Positions 17,353 to 27,723 are shown, counted from the stretch's first letter. The stretch: DNA of 64,000 nt from an uncultured Erythrobacter sp. (GCF_947497915.1 NZ_CANMIJ010000001.1:659501-723500); one strand, 5' to 3'. Made by a program: numbers and translations. The notes: a model not told the origin generated them from the letters alone.

Positions 17353-18515
17353 GACTGTGTGCTCCTGCGATTTTCAAAGGCGGCAATTTTTTTGAAGGCT
17401 GCGCGGCGCAATTTGCCGCCGATTGCGACGTTGCGGCTGATCAAATGGCGGCGCTCTGTCCAGAGCCTGTCAATCATCGGATGCCCTTCGGCGGCACAGC
17501 TGTCTGTCCATTCGGCGCCCAACTTGCCGAGCACCTCGAGATTGTCGATCTGCAACTGCATTCCCGGCGAATGCGGCGCATATTGCTCATCAAACGCGGT
17601 TTTGAAACTGTAACTGCCGGGCGCAGTGATGAAACTGGCGAGCATGGCGATAGGCCTGCCATCAAGGCGCAAGGCTATCCGGTCCAGCTTACCAGCGCCG
17701 GCTGCGCCTCGCAGTGTTTTGGCAAAGAATTGCTGCGTTGCTGTCTCACCGGAAAGGGCCGATCCGGCGTTGCCTTTCCAGCCCGCAGCTTCCAGCGCGA
17801 GGAATTCTGCGATCCATTCTTCCAAGGCGAAGGTGCCAGTGCGGTGCTCGGTCCGCAACTCGCCTTCGTCGGCCAAACGGCGGCGTTGACGGCGGAGCTC
17901 TTTGCGGTGTTTCGCGCTAAGCGATTGCGCCAGATATTCGTCTGCTGAAAGAGGCGAGGCATGAAGCGCACGCTGCCGGTTCAAAGCGATATTCGATGGC
18001 CTTCCGGTGCCTCTAAGAACGGCTTCGAGCGCAAGGTCCAATTGCCCCCCTCGCTCAATCAACGGAAGATGGCAGAACAATGCCGCCCTCGCTTTGCTGT
18101 CCAGATGATCAAGCAAGTCTGTCCAGAAAGCGCGTTCCGAACCGCGCGCAACCAACGGCGCGCCGTAGAATGCATTGGTGTGCAGCCAGCCGGAAAGGTG
18201 CGGCAACGGATAGCGGTAATAATTGTGCGACCTTGCCAGAGGGATGAGCCCAGTGAGCGTGCCATCGGTGTAATGCGCAGCAATGCTGATGCGGGCCGAA
18301 TTTCCAGAGAATGCTTCGAGGGACGGGTTCAAAAACCACGGTTCGAAGAACGGGTTCGGCTCGCTCGCGCAGGCTACCAACGCCGCCCATTCGGCCAAAA
18401 ATTGCGGGTCGCACGCTTCACCAGCGGAAAGCATGCACACGGCGCCGCGCTGACTAGCCATGCTGTCAGAACCATCCGATTTCACCGGCAATTTGGGCGC
18501 GCTCGCCAAGTCCAT
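17349..18515 (-). CDS. CelD/BcsL-type GNAT acetyltransferase
   Basis: A 388-aa protein of the Acetyltransf_6 (PF13480) type, a two-GNAT-fold group. FFEPWFLNPSLEAF lies near the N-terminus, an LSAKHRKELRRQRRRL stretch marks the linker, and RLDGRPIAMLASFITAPGSYSFKTAFDEQYAPHSPGMQLQ-like residues form the acetyl-CoA side of the second fold. It is the first gene of a two-gene unit with the JmjC-like cupin. Members act in polysaccharide or capsule modification or on small amines; the acceptor here is unknown. Confidence 0.78.
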   Translation of the reverse strand: MDLASAPKLPVKSDGSDSMASQRGAVCMLSAGEACDPQFLAEWAALVACASEPNPFFEPWFLNPSLEAFSGNSARISIAAHYTDGTLTGLIPLARSHNYYRYPLPHLSGWLHTNAFYGAPLVARGSERAFWTDLLDHLDSKARAALFCHLPLIERGGQLDLALEAVLRGTGRPSNIALNRQRALHASPLSADEYLAQSLSAKHRKELRRQRRRLADEGELRTEHRTGTFALEEWIAEFLALEAAGWKGNAGSALSGETATQQFFAKTLRGAAGAGKLDRIALRLDGRPIAMLASFITAPGSYSFKTAFDEQYAPHSPGMQLQIDNLEVLGKLGAEWTDSCAAEGHPMIDRLWTERRHLISRNVAIGGKLRRAAFKKIAAFENRRSTQS

Positions 18516-18636
18516 GCGTTAACCTCTTGCAGGCGCACAAAACAGCACGCCTAAGCTTCACATGCCACCGAGACGTAAAGAAAGCTTTCGCAAGCGCGCG
18601 ACTGTCCGAATTCTGGACGGAAGGCAGTCAAAAAAT

Positions 18637-18666
18637 AACCCCGCCGGAATTACTCCCGGCGGGGTT
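18637..18666 (-). terminator. Rho-independent terminator of hppA
   Basis: AACCCCGCCGG pairs perfectly with CCGGCGGGGTT across an eight-base loop. On the minus strand the stem runs into TTATTTTTTG. It lies about 40 bases beyond the hppA stop codon. Confidence 0.9.
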
Positions 18667-18707
18667 AGATTGTTCAGTTTTGAACTGAAATCAGATCGAT
18701 CGCCTAA

Positions 18708-20819
18708 TCAATGGGCAAGAGCCGCGAGCAAGAGCAGCGCGACGATGTTGGTGATCTTGATCATCGGGTTCACGGCTGGACCTGCGGTATCCTTGTAAGG
18801 ATCGCCAACAGTGTCGCCTGTCACAGCAGCTTTGTGGGCTTCGGAGCCCTTACCGCCGTGATTGCCGTCTTCGATGTATTTCTTCGCATTGTCCCACGCG
18901 CCGCCGCCGGCGGTCATGGAAAGCGCGACGAACAGGCCGCCAACGATCACACCGAGCAACAGAGCGCCGAGTGCAGCAAATGCCTCTTCCTGACCGGCAA
19001 GGCCGAGGATCACGAAGTATACAACGATCGGAGCCAGAACCGGGAGAAGCGAAGGAACGATCATTTCTTTGATCGCTGCCTTCGTTACCAGATCCACCGT
19101 GCGGGCATAGTCAGGCTTCTCGGAGTAATCCATGATGCCTGGCTTCTCTTTGAACTGCGCGCGAACGTCTTTCACAACGTCACCCGCAGCACGGCCCACA
19201 GCGGTCATGCCCATCGCACCGAAGAGGTACGGGAGCAGTGCGCCGAGCAGCAGACCAACGATCACATACGGGTTCTCTAGGCTGAAATTCACATCAGCGT
19301 TCGGGAAGTATGCGCGAAGGTCAGCGGTGTAAGCGGCAAACAGCACGAGTGCTGCAAGACCGGCAGAACCGATCGCATAGCCTTTGGTAACAGCCTTCGT
19401 GGTGTTGCCAACCGCATCGAGCAGGTCGGTTTTCTCACGCACGCTTTCATCGAGGCCCGCCATTTCGGCGATGCCGCCAGCGTTATCGGTGACAGGACCG
19501 TAAGCGTCGAGCGCGACAACCATACCGGCAAGCGCCAGCATTGCAGTTGCGCCGTAAGCCAGACCGATCAGGCCAGCCAGCTGGTATGCACCGATGATCG
19601 CCGCGATGATCGCGATGGTCGGCAGAGCAGTCGATTCCAGGCTGATTGCGAGGCCTTGGATCACGTTGGTACCGTGGCCCGTTTCCGAAGCCTTGGCGAT
19701 AGACCGTACCGGACGGAAATTCGTACCGGTGTAGTATTCAGTGATCCAGATGATGATGCCGGTTAGAACCAGACCGATGACCGCACACAAGAACAAGTCC
19801 ATACCGGTGAACTCGACCATGCCGGTTCCCGCGTTGAGGATTGTGTTCATGTCAGTACCGACGGAGCCCAGTGCATATTGCATCACGACATAGATCAGCG
19901 GGACAGACAGGACAGCGGTGACAAGGAAGCCCTTGTACATCGCGCCCATGACATTCGTGCCGCCACCAAGGCGGACAAAGTATGTGCCGATGATCGAAGT
20001 AACGATGCACGCACCGCCGATAAGCAGCGGAAGCGCCATCATTGGCAGCAACAGCTCACCAAGCTGGGTCAGCAGAAGTGCGGTCAGAACCATGGTCGCA
20101 CCCACGGTGACGACGTATGTTTCGAACAAGTCAGCTGCCATACCGGCACAGTCACCGACATTGTCGCCCACGTTGTCTGCAATGGTCGCAGGGTTACGGG
20201 GGTCATCTTCAGGAATGCCCGCTTCGACTTTGCCGACAAGGTCAGCGCCCACGTCAGCCGCTTTGGTAAAGATACCGCCGCCCAGACGCGCAAAGATCGA
20301 AATCAGCGATGCGCCGAATGCGAGGCCGACGAGACCGTCGATCACTTCGCGGCTGTTGGCTTCGAGTTCCATTGGCCCGATGAGCACGTAGAAGAACACG
20401 GCAATCGCAAGAAGCGCGAGACCTGCCACCAGCATGCCGGTAATCGCACCAGCGCGGAACGCCAGTGTCAGACCAGCCTGAAGGCCAGTTTCCGCCGCCG
20501 CAGCGGTGCGAACGTTCGAACGAACAGAGATGTTCATTCCGATATATCCGGCCACGCCCGACAAGATAGCGCCGATGAGGAAGCCGACAGCTGGGATGAA
20601 GCCCAGCAAAAGGCCAAGCGCCACAACAGCAACAACGCCCACAATCGCAATCGCAGTGTATTGACGGTTGAGATACGCTTGAGCGCCCTCTTGAATTGCA
20701 GCAGCGATTTCTTGCATTTTTTCGTTGCCGACGCTTGAGCTCAGCACCTGACGGCTAGTGACAAAGCCGTAAATGATGGCAAGCAATGCCAACCCAATTG
20801 ATATAAGAATTAAGTCCAC
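18708..20819 (-). CDS. hppA: Membrane-bound proton-translocating pyrophosphatase
   Basis: This 703-aa integral membrane enzyme hydrolyses PPi and pumps H+ across the inner membrane. About 16 hydrophobic segments are visible. The catalytic loop has D189-x3-D193-x5-E199 ([11 protein letters not shown]) followed by [19 protein letters not shown], and the conserved DNAGGIAEM (near 446-453) is present. K475 in [10 protein letters not shown] is the residue that marks K+-independent H+-pumping members, where K+-dependent ones have alanine. Translation starts at GTG with AGAGGGG in front. The gene is monocistronic with its own terminator. Confidence 0.96.
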   Translation of the reverse strand: MDLILISIGLALLAIIYGFVTSRQVLSSSVGNEKMQEIAAAIQEGAQAYLNRQYTAIAIVGVVAVVALGLLLGFIPAVGFLIGAILSGVAGYIGMNISVRSNVRTAAAAETGLQAGLTLAFRAGAITGMLVAGLALLAIAVFFYVLIGPMELEANSREVIDGLVGLAFGASLISIFARLGGGIFTKAADVGADLVGKVEAGIPEDDPRNPATIADNVGDNVGDCAGMAADLFETYVVTVGATMVLTALLLTQLGELLLPMMALPLLIGGACIVTSIIGTYFVRLGGGTNVMGAMYKGFLVTAVLSVPLIYVVMQYALGSVGTDMNTILNAGTGMVEFTGMDLFLCAVIGLVLTGIIIWITEYYTGTNFRPVRSIAKASETGHGTNVIQGLAISLESTALPTIAIIAAIIGAYQLAGLIGLAYGATAMLALAGMVVALDAYGPVTDNAGGIAEMAGLDESVREKTDLLDAVGNTTKAVTKGYAIGSAGLAALVLFAAYTADLRAYFPNADVNFSLENPYVIVGLLLGALLPYLFGAMGMTAVGRAAGDVVKDVRAQFKEKPGIMDYSEKPDYARTVDLVTKAAIKEMIVPSLLPVLAPIVVYFVILGLAGQEEAFAALGALLLGVIVGGLFVALSMTAGGGAWDNAKKYIEDGNHGGKGSEAHKAAVTGDTVGDPYKDTAGPAVNPMIKITNIVALLLLAALAH

Positions 20820-21011
20820 GAATTATCCCCTCTCGTGACGCGGAAATGTATGGGAACTGCGCCTTTTTAAAGATCCCGCTTTTTTATTATTCGGCGCAAG
20901 CGCGCACAGTCATACGGGCTTGCCGTGATGTGACAAGTCTGAAACGCGATAGGTTCCACCGCTGAGAGTAGGAGCGGCGCAATTTGAAGGGGTTAGCAGT
21001 GGTGCCAGCGC

Positions 21012-21872
21012 CTATCCGTGTTGGTAACCAAGCCCTTCGGGATTGGTGACAGGCGCGCTGTCGACAAACATCGGCACAAATCCGCGCGGCTCAATGGTTC
21101 CAATCAAGGCCGCTTGCACGGGCGGCTTGGTCCCTTGGGGCAGCGTAAAGAGCAGTTCATAATCATCGCCCCAACGAATGCATTCATCGCGTCTTTCGGG
21201 ATCGGCAACCGGGATCGCGGCAGTTTCCAGCGCGATCGAGACATTGCTTGCCTCCGCCATGCGAAACGCATCGAGCAACAGTCCATCGGACACGTCCATC
21301 ATCGCGCCCACAACCGGCGCGAGGGCAGCCCCCTCTTCAAGACGGGGCGTCGGGCGATTGAACGCGCGTAGATGAGCCTCAAACCCCTCAAAACCGAGCA
21401 TAGCCTCACCCAAAGTTCCCGTGACGAACACGCTATCGCCAAGTTTGGCTTCGGTGCGTGAGGGAATGGAGTGTGATGTTGCTCTGCCTATAGCGGTCAG
21501 ACTGTAAGTGCTGGCCCCAGTCGCAGCGACAGTATCGCCGCCCATGAGGGGCACGTTATAGGCATTGAGCACTTCGCGTAAGCCATCGATAAAGCGCTGG
21601 TCATTGCCTCCCAGCGAATGGCCCAGCAATATGCCGATGGGCTCCGCGCCTTTGGATGCGAGATCAGACAGGTTAATCGCGACCAGTTTCCACGCAACAT
21701 CGGCAAGATCGGCTTCGGGCCGGAAATGCGTGCCCTCGGCCATGACTTCGTGATTGAAGATCAGGGTTTCCTCGCCAACCTTGATTAAAGCGCAATCGTC
21801 ATTGAGACCGCGAGCGCCATTATGCAGGGGTAGCGTGCGCAAGGCCGCTAGAAATTCGCTCTCTGTCATCAT
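21012..21872 (-). CDS. thiL: Thiamine-monophosphate kinase
   Basis: ThiL phosphorylates thiamine phosphate to thiamine diphosphate, the active cofactor. The 286-aa product has the PurM-like ATP-binding fold with NDDCALIK near the start, KLVAINLSDLASKGAEP, LMGGDTVA, and DVSDGLLLDA followed by WGDDYELLFTLP. Length is slightly below the usual 300-330. It is the last gene of hisG-hisD-nusB-thiL on the minus strand, 38 bases after nusB. nusB-thiL adjacency is common in proteobacteria. The start is one of two consecutive ATGs. Confidence 0.93.
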   Translation of the reverse strand: MMTESEFLAALRTLPLHNGARGLNDDCALIKVGEETLIFNHEVMAEGTHFRPEADLADVAWKLVAINLSDLASKGAEPIGILLGHSLGGNDQRFIDGLREVLNAYNVPLMGGDTVAATGASTYSLTAIGRATSHSIPSRTEAKLGDSVFVTGTLGEAMLGFEGFEAHLRAFNRPTPRLEEGAALAPVVGAMMDVSDGLLLDAFRMAEASNVSIALETAAIPVADPERRDECIRWGDDYELLFTLPQGTKPPVQAALIGTIEPRGFVPMFVDSAPVTNPEGLGYQHG

Positions 21873-21910
21873 TGGCGCGGCACTAGCACGTTAGTGCGCG
21901 GCACGCGATG

Positions 21911-22378
21911 TTAGCTGCGCACCTGTTTGGCGACAGCATCGAGAACGCCGTTGACGAACTTGGCTTCGCGATCATCAAAGAACGCTTTGGCGACATCAAC
22001 ATATTCGCTGATCGCGCTGGCCGTAGGCACATCTGCGCGGGCCATTAGCTCATAGGCGCCGCCGCGCAGCACCTGAAGCATCGTTTTATCGAGACGGGCA
22101 ATCGTCCAGCCGTCGGCCAGTTTTGCAAGCAAGACCGTATCGATTTCGTCACGGCGCGCATCGACACCGCGCACGAGATCATCGAAAAATTCGATCTCGG
22201 CATCGGCGTAAACTTCGCCTTCGTGATCTTCGTCATCAACTTCGCGGCCAAGACGGTGCTGGTGAAACTCGTTCAACAGCTTGGCAAGGGCGGTGCCTTC
22301 CATCTGTTGTTGGTAAAGCGCTTGGACAGCGGCGAGGCGGGCCGCCGAGCGGGCCTGAGAGCGGGCAGGTGTGTTCAT
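21911..22378 (-). CDS. nusB: Transcription antitermination protein NusB
   Basis: NusB binds boxA RNA with S10 (NusE) to prevent premature termination in rRNA operons. The 155-aa all-helical product begins with a basic RSQARSAARLAAVQALYQQQM, has the conserved helix MLRGGAYEL (LQVLRGGAYELMAR) and ends SEYVDVAKAFFDDREAKFVNGVLDAVA, as expected. Its ATG overlaps the hisD stop by four bases (ATGA), so it is translationally coupled to histidine genes. Confidence 0.95.
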   Translation of the reverse strand: MNTPARSQARSAARLAAVQALYQQQMEGTALAKLLNEFHQHRLGREVDDEDHEGEVYADAEIEFFDDLVRGVDARRDEIDTVLLAKLADGWTIARLDKTMLQVLRGGAYELMARADVPTASAISEYVDVAKAFFDDREAKFVNGVLDAVAKQVRS

Positions 22379-23667
22379 TTGCGGCGAAGCTCCACCGATT
22401 TGGCGTGGGCGGGAAGGCCCTCTGCATGGGCAAGAGTGGCCGCAGCAGGGCCGATCTTGGCGAAAGAAGCTTCATCAAGACCGAGGAAGCTTGTGCGTTT
22501 CATAAAATCGAGCACTGACAGGCCGCTGGAAAAGCGCGCGCGGCGTCCGGTTGGCAGAACGTGGTTCGGGCCGGCGACATAGTCTCCGACCGCTTCCGGC
22601 GTCATCCGGCCGAGGAACACACTGCCCGCGTGGCGGATGCTTTTCAGCATTGGTTCGGGATCGTCGACGGCCAATTCGACGTGCTCCGCGGCAAGGCGGT
22701 TTGCGAGCGCGGGTGCTTCGCTTTCCAGATCATTGACGACAATGATTGCACCGTGCGCGTCCCAGCTGGCCTTGGCCACTTTGGCGGTGGCGAGCTGGGT
22801 AAGTTGCAGCGAGATGCTGTCTTCGACGAGGGCCGCAAAGCCTGCATCATCGGTGATCAGGATCGACTGCGAGGTTGGGTCGTGTTCCGCCTGAGACAGC
22901 AGATCCGCTGCAATCCAGTCAGGATCGTTTTGGCCATCGGCGATCACGAGTATTTCGGAAGGACCGGCGACCATATCGATGCCGACCACGCCGTAGAGCT
23001 GGCGTTTTGCCTCCGCAACATAGGCGTTACCGGGGCCGGTGATTACATCGACCGCTTCGATTTTGTCGGTCCCGTAAGCGAGCGCGCCCAAAGCGTGGGC
23101 GCCGCCGACACGCCAGATCTCATCAACCCCGGCAACATGCGCAGCGGCGAGGACGAGAGGATTGGAATTGCCTTTAGGTGTAGGCGTGACAACGACGGTG
23201 CGCTCAACACCGGCAACCTTGGCTGGGATGGCGTTCATCAACAGCGATGAAGGATAGGCAGCGCGCCCGCCCGGCACATATAGGCCCGCCGCATCCACAG
23301 GCCGCCAGATTGCGCCAAGTCGGACGCCGTCATTGTCTGTGTAATCGCGATCCTGCGGAAGCTGGGCTTCGTGATAGGCACGGATGCGTTTTGCCGCGAG
23401 GTTGAGCGCATCGCGGAGCTCGGCATCGAGTTCACCGTACGCTTGCTCACAGCGTTCTGCGGTGATCACCCAATCGGTGTCGTCGACCAAAGAGTAGCCG
23501 TCAAAACGCTGGCTGTATTCCACCAGGGCATCGTCGCCGCGCGATTTCACCGCGCTGAGGATGCTTGAAACTTGTCCGGCGACGTCCTTATCAGCCTCTC
23601 GCCGTGCATTGACGAGCCGGCGAAAATCTCGCTCGAAATTTGGATTGAGGGACGAGAGCGTTTGCAT
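22375..23667 (-). CDS. hisD: Histidinol dehydrogenase
   Basis: HisD oxidises L-histidinol to histidine in two NAD-dependent steps using a zinc ion. The 430-aa product carries GPGNAYVAEAKRQLYG and the catalytic/zinc-binding region SQAEHDPTSQSILITDD. The later zinc ligands lie in AEHVEL and near GPNHVLPTGRRARFSSGLSV. Length is normal. It overlaps hisG upstream by one base and nusB downstream by four. Confidence 0.97.
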   Translation of the reverse strand: MQTLSSLNPNFERDFRRLVNARREADKDVAGQVSSILSAVKSRGDDALVEYSQRFDGYSLVDDTDWVITAERCEQAYGELDAELRDALNLAAKRIRAYHEAQLPQDRDYTDNDGVRLGAIWRPVDAAGLYVPGGRAAYPSSLLMNAIPAKVAGVERTVVVTPTPKGNSNPLVLAAAHVAGVDEIWRVGGAHALGALAYGTDKIEAVDVITGPGNAYVAEAKRQLYGVVGIDMVAGPSEILVIADGQNDPDWIAADLLSQAEHDPTSQSILITDDAGFAALVEDSISLQLTQLATAKVAKASWDAHGAIIVVNDLESEAPALANRLAAEHVELAVDDPEPMLKSIRHAGSVFLGRMTPEAVGDYVAGPNHVLPTGRRARFSSGLSVLDFMKRTSFLGLDEASFAKIGPAAATLAHAEGLPAHAKSVELRRK

Positions 23668-24353
23668 CAGTCGGTCTGCCCAGCGCGCTTTTCTGCATCG
23701 TCACGGAACGCTGCGACTAGGGCAGCAACCCGCGGGTCTTTCTTAAGCGCCGCACGGTTGACGATCAGGCGGGCGGAGATGTCGATAATCTTGCCCGTTT
23801 CAATCAGACCGTTTTGCTTCAATGTGGCTCCGGTTGAGACCAGATCGACAATCTGCCGCGCGAGGCCCAGCACCGGAGCAAGCTCCATCGCCCCGTTCAG
23901 TTTTACGCATTCGGCCTGAATGCCCTGCTCTTCAAAATGCCTGCGTGTCAGATTTGGATATTTGGTCGCGACGCGCAGGTGGCTGGCGCCAGAGCGATCT
24001 TCGGTGTCATCGGCTAGACGCGCAACCGAGAGACGGCAGTGCTGAATGTCCAGATCGACCGGCGCGTACAGATCGGCATAGTCAAACTCTTCGATCACGT
24101 CTGACCCGACAATGCCGATTTGCGCTGCGCCGTGCGCGACGAAGGTAGCCACATCAAAGGCCCGAACGCGAATCAGGCGCATATCTTCGCGCGTCGTATC
24201 GAATGACAGAGCGCGGTTGGACTTGTCGTGAAAGCTATCATGAGGCACCACGCCCGCACGCGCCATCACTGGCAGCGCTTCGTCGAGAATGCGTCCTTTG
24301 GGCACAGCAAAAGTCAGCTGCCCGAATGTATCAGTGGCTTGATCGGTGGTCAT
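23667..24353 (-). CDS. hisG: ATP phosphoribosyltransferase, short form
   Basis: HisG catalyses the first step of histidine synthesis, joining ATP and PRPP. At 228 aa this is the short form without the C-terminal regulatory domain, and short HisG enzymes need the HisZ regulatory subunit. Visible signatures are [16 protein letters not shown] at the start, the PRPP-region [47 protein letters not shown] and the C-terminal [10 protein letters not shown]. No hisZ is in this window. It heads the hisG-hisD-nusB-thiL operon and diverges from the DUF2332 gene across 73 bases. Confidence 0.95.
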   Translation of the reverse strand: MTTDQATDTFGQLTFAVPKGRILDEALPVMARAGVVPHDSFHDKSNRALSFDTTREDMRLIRVRAFDVATFVAHGAAQIGIVGSDVIEEFDYADLYAPVDLDIQHCRLSVARLADDTEDRSGASHLRVATKYPNLTRRHFEEQGIQAECVKLNGAMELAPVLGLARQIVDLVSTGATLKQNGLIETGKIIDISARLIVNRAALKKDPRVAALVAAFRDDAEKRAGQTD

Positions 24354-24426
24354 CAGGCGCGGGACTTAGGGATTGGACCGTCAAAGGGCAACACAATCAA
24401 GGCGACCAAACGCAAGGAATTCGCAG

Positions 24427-25509
24427 ATGAGCAAGACCGGGATCATGGCCATTGAGGAATTTACCGAGGCACTCGATTGGCAGGCGACGCACGCCGAAGA
24501 GAACAATGCACCATGCACCGCGCGGGTGATCCGGGCGCTGGCCAAGGTTCGCGAAAGCGACACCGCCACTGGTCGGCGCATTGCGAATTGGGAAGGGCTG
24601 ACGCTGAAAGACGCGATGCCGCTGCGCATGGCGGGCGGGCTGCATTACCTGCTGGTCTCGGGGCAGGACGACCGGCTGGCGCGCGTTTACAGCGGGCAGA
24701 TCACCGACCAGTCGCAGATTGACGCGATCACCTGCGATCTCGTCAAAACTTATGACACGCAGCTGCTGCCATGGCTTGATGGGCCGCCGCAAACCAATGA
24801 AGCGGGACGCGCGGCGAGCATTATGGGCGGCCTGTTGTGGTTGGCGCAGCGCACGGTACCGAAATTCGAACTGTTTGAATTGGGCGCGAGTGCGGGCGTT
24901 CTGACCATGCTAGACCGCTATCGTTTCCACCTCGGTGAAACGGCTATCGGCCCGCTTGGATCACCCATGCAGATTGAGCCGGTTTGGAAAGGTGAGGGAT
25001 CGCCGCCAGCTGCGCCTGAGAACTTTCAGATATTGTCCGTTCGCGGATGCGACGTTGCGCCGATTAATCTCGCTGATCCAGACAGCGCGCGGCGTCTCAA
25101 AAGCTATGTCTGGCCCGATGCGCCGGGCAGGATGGCGCGGATCGATGCGGCGATAGCTTTGGCCGGTGCGAGCGCGCCTGATCTTGTGAAGCAGGATGCG
25201 GGCGAGTTTGTCGCCGAATTGCTGGCTGAGCCTCAGGCGACAGGCGTGACGCGCGCAATGTTCCACTCGATTATGTGGCAGTATATGCCTGCCAGCACGC
25301 AGAACGCGATCACCGATGCGTTCGAAGCGGCTGGAGCGAAGGCATCACCGGAACGCCCGCTTGCATGGGTGTCCCTCGAAACCGATCCGGCGACTTTCCG
25401 GCACGAGCTCAAAGTGAGGATTTGGGACGGCTCGCCAGACAATGGCGAGACACATCTGCTCAGCCACGCCCATCCGCACGGCGCATGGGTAGAGTGGTTA
25501 GCTGGCTAG
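24427..25509 (+). CDS. DUF2332 family protein
   Basis: The 360-aa protein matches DUF2332. It has typical stretches such as QATHAEENNAPCTARVIRAL, FELFELGASAGVLTMLDRY (a glycine-rich loop like a methyltransferase SAM-binding motif), and the C-terminal HSIMWQYMPASTQNAITDAF and WVSLET...LKVRIWDG. It is cytosolic. AAGGAA precedes the ATG at 24427. Function is unknown. It overlaps the convergent alpha/beta hydrolase gene by 12 bases. Confidence 0.85.
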   Translation: MSKTGIMAIEEFTEALDWQATHAEENNAPCTARVIRALAKVRESDTATGRRIANWEGLTLKDAMPLRMAGGLHYLLVSGQDDRLARVYSGQITDQSQIDAITCDLVKTYDTQLLPWLDGPPQTNEAGRAASIMGGLLWLAQRTVPKFELFELGASAGVLTMLDRYRFHLGETAIGPLGSPMQIEPVWKGEGSPPAAPENFQILSVRGCDVAPINLADPDSARRLKSYVWPDAPGRMARIDAAIALAGASAPDLVKQDAGEFVAELLAEPQATGVTRAMFHSIMWQYMPASTQNAITDAFEAAGAKASPERPLAWVSLETDPATFRHELKVRIWDGSPDNGETHLLSHAHPHGAWVEWLAG

Positions 25510-26394
25510 GAATTCGCCCATCGCCGCATTGAACTTGTCTGGCGCCTCCCAAGTTACGAAATGGCTGCATTCCGGAATTTCTACGATCGTCAGCGGGTCA
25601 ATGATGTCGCCCAAACCATCAAGGTTGGCAGGCGGCAATGCCAGATCGTCCATCGCCCAGATCACCAATGTCGGGATTGTCAGGTTTGGCAACGTCGCAG
25701 GAGTGTATCCATCCGGCAGCGCGTACGGAGCATCGACCGGCGGAACATGCATCTGGCTGGCACGGTAATAATTGATCATGCCAAAGCAGGCATCACGATC
25801 TTCCCAGTCTTGTAGCAATTGCGCGCGCTCTTCAGGCTCCATTTTGCTTGGCTGATCCCAGCTTGCCTCTTTTGCCATCAGTCCGGCGATGCCTTGGTCG
25901 CGAATGAGCTGATCGCTGGCCGGGTCGCGGAAGGCGCGAATATATTGGCTCGCCTCGCGCTGGCCTTTGTGGGTGTAGAGCAGCTTTTGAAAAATTGCGG
26001 GGTGCGGCGCATTGGCGATAATCGCGCGCTCCACCCGCATGTGCTGACCGCCCAAGGCCACACCCCATGCGATCGCGCCGCCCCAATCGTGGCCGACGAT
26101 GGTGAACTTCGCGATGCCCAGCGCATCGGCGAGCAAGAAGATGTCGCCGATCAATTTATCGGGCGTGTAAGCCTCGACTTCTTGAGGTTTTGATGAGCCG
26201 CGATAGCCGCGTTGATCAGGCGCGATGCAGCGAAATTCTTTGGCGAAATGCGCGATTTGATGGCGCCATGTCCGGTGGCTTTCAGGAAAGCCGTGAAGAA
26301 AGATAAGTGCAGGAGCATCAACCGGGCCTTCGTCAACGACATCAAGCTCGATACCGTTGGCGAGCGCAACGCGCTTTTGCTCCATGACGATCAT
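25498..26394 (-). CDS. Alpha/beta hydrolase (epoxide hydrolase/dehalogenase-like)
   Basis: This 298-aa protein has the epoxide hydrolase/haloalkane dehalogenase layout: oxyanion-hole HGFPESHRTW, DQRGYRGSS, nucleophile Asp in VGHDWGGAIAWG, and catalytic His in CSHFVTWE near the end. An Asp nucleophile separates it from serine esterases. Its start overlaps the SDR stop by four bases, with AGAGG six bases before. Coupling to an SDR suggests a shared catabolic or detoxifying path; the substrate is unknown. Confidence 0.88.
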   Translation of the reverse strand: MIVMEQKRVALANGIELDVVDEGPVDAPALIFLHGFPESHRTWRHQIAHFAKEFRCIAPDQRGYRGSSKPQEVEAYTPDKLIGDIFLLADALGIAKFTIVGHDWGGAIAWGVALGGQHMRVERAIIANAPHPAIFQKLLYTHKGQREASQYIRAFRDPASDQLIRDQGIAGLMAKEASWDQPSKMEPEERAQLLQDWEDRDACFGMINYYRASQMHVPPVDAPYALPDGYTPATLPNLTIPTLVIWAMDDLALPPANLDGLGDIIDPLTIVEIPECSHFVTWEAPDKFNAAMGEFLAS

Positions 26395-27215
26395 GTGCCC
26401 TCTTCCATCTTCTCCATATATCCGTTCGCCACCATCGAAGCGATCTGATCGAATAGCGCATCCGGTGTGCGGCGCATTTCGCCCATGCCCGCTTCGGTTC
26501 CTTGCGCGACGATGATCTCACGCTCGCCTGCCGCCATGCCGTCAAGCATCGTCTTGGCCGCATCTGCCGCCGGAATACCTTCGTCGATTACTTTATCGCT
26601 TACGCCGCGTTTGGAGCCGTCTGCCACCATCGCATTGCGCGCTACGTCGGTGGCGACTGAGCCGGGATAGATCACGTGGACGTTCACACCGGTTTGCGAC
26701 AATTCACCGCGCAACGCGTCGCCATATCCGGCGAGACCGAATTTTACCGCGCTGTATGCCGTTCGCATCGGTACGCCGACTTTACCCGCGATTGATGAGA
26801 TAAAGGCGATGGCGCCTGATCCGCGCTCTGTCATATGGCCGATTAGGCCTTGGCTGAACGCGATTTGCGAAGTGAGGTCGATATCGATGATGTCGCGGTA
26901 AACCTGCATGTCGGTTTTGAGAGCGCGGCTGCGCTGCGAGACGCCCGCATTGGCGAACGCAACATCGACGCCGCCTTTCCAACTGATCGCCTTTGCAATT
27001 GCATCGGCGAGCGCGGCGTCATCACGAACATCAAAAGGCAGGATGAGTGTGTCTTGTCCGCTCTTGGCACAATCGGCGGCAACCGCTGCAAGGCGCGCTT
27101 CGTCCCGGCCAGAGAGAACGATATGGGCGCCGCGCGCTGCCACATCGCGGGCCAATGCCGCACCAATGCCTGATGATCCGCCTGTGATCCAAATAACCTT
27201 GCCGCTATAATCCAT
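26391..27215 (-). CDS. SDR-family NAD(P)-dependent oxidoreductase
   Basis: A 274-aa classical short-chain dehydrogenase. The Rossmann motif TGGSSGIGAAL is at residues 11-21, NAG follows in FANAGVSQRS, the catalytic serine in FISSIAGK, and Y-x3-K in AYSAVKFG. PGSVATD is the usual C-terminal substrate loop. It is translationally coupled with the alpha/beta hydrolase. Substrate unknown. Confidence 0.92.
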   Translation of the reverse strand: MDYSGKVIWITGGSSGIGAALARDVAARGAHIVLSGRDEARLAAVAADCAKSGQDTLILPFDVRDDAALADAIAKAISWKGGVDVAFANAGVSQRSRALKTDMQVYRDIIDIDLTSQIAFSQGLIGHMTERGSGAIAFISSIAGKVGVPMRTAYSAVKFGLAGYGDALRGELSQTGVNVHVIYPGSVATDVARNAMVADGSKRGVSDKVIDEGIPAADAAKTMLDGMAAGEREIIVAQGTEAGMGEMRRTPDALFDQIASMVANGYMEKMEEGT

Positions 27216-27267
27216 ATCTCTGCCTCTCCTTCACATTCGGGATAGCGAGACAGATGACGCGCGGCAA

Positions 27268-27723
27268 TCAGGTTGCGATATGATACGCGATCATCTCGCC
27301 AAGGTTTTCGGGAAACACCGCTTCGTGCCAGCTCGACAGCTCATCCAGTGCGAACCAGCGGTGCTGTGTCATAACCTTTTGTTCAAGCGCAGTGTGGCCA
27401 GCGGTGTTGATCTCTGGGGTATCGACTTGAACGATAAAGTACCGCTCATCTGCTTGCACCGGCTCACCTTCGACAGTGATAAATTCGGGAGTGGTCCGGG
27501 CAATTTGCTGTCCGGGATCAGCAGCGATGCCCGTTTCTTCCATCAATTCGCGCCGTGCAGCGTCTTCGAAACTCTCGCCCGGCTCGCATTCGCCGCCCGC
27601 AGTCACCCAAAATGGCGGCCGACCCGGCACATCAAATCGAAACATCAGCGCACGTGAATTCGGATCAAGCACGATCACGCGCGCCGATCTTCGCAGACGT
27701 TTGTTCGGGTTTAGCGCCGTCAT
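27268..27723 (-). CDS. Nudix hydrolase
   Basis: A 151-aa Nudix protein with the full box GGECEPGESFEDAARRELMEETG (G-x5-E-x7-REUXEEXGU) at about residues 43-65. The substrate is not defined. MTALNPNKRLRRSARV at the start and the RALMFRFDVPGRPPFWVT approach to the box resemble alphaproteobacterial Nudix proteins of unassigned function. Its ATG overlaps the upstream bolA stop by four bases. Confidence 0.9.
   Translation of the reverse strand: MTALNPNKRLRRSARVIVLDPNSRALMFRFDVPGRPPFWVTAGGECEPGESFEDAARRELMEETGIAADPGQQIARTTPEFITVEGEPVQADERYFIVQVDTPEINTAGHTALEQKVMTQHRWFALDELSSWHEAVFPENLGEMIAYHIAT

Noticed and set aside
19878..20738. 286-codon open frame antisense to hppA
   Set aside because: Highly polar, Asp/Arg/His-rich translation with no domain; it mirrors the hydrophobic codons of hppA.
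20820..21011. Possible riboswitch before hppA/after thiL
   Set aside because: A few short stems, but no TPP, FMN or other conserved riboswitch core such as CUGAGA was found.
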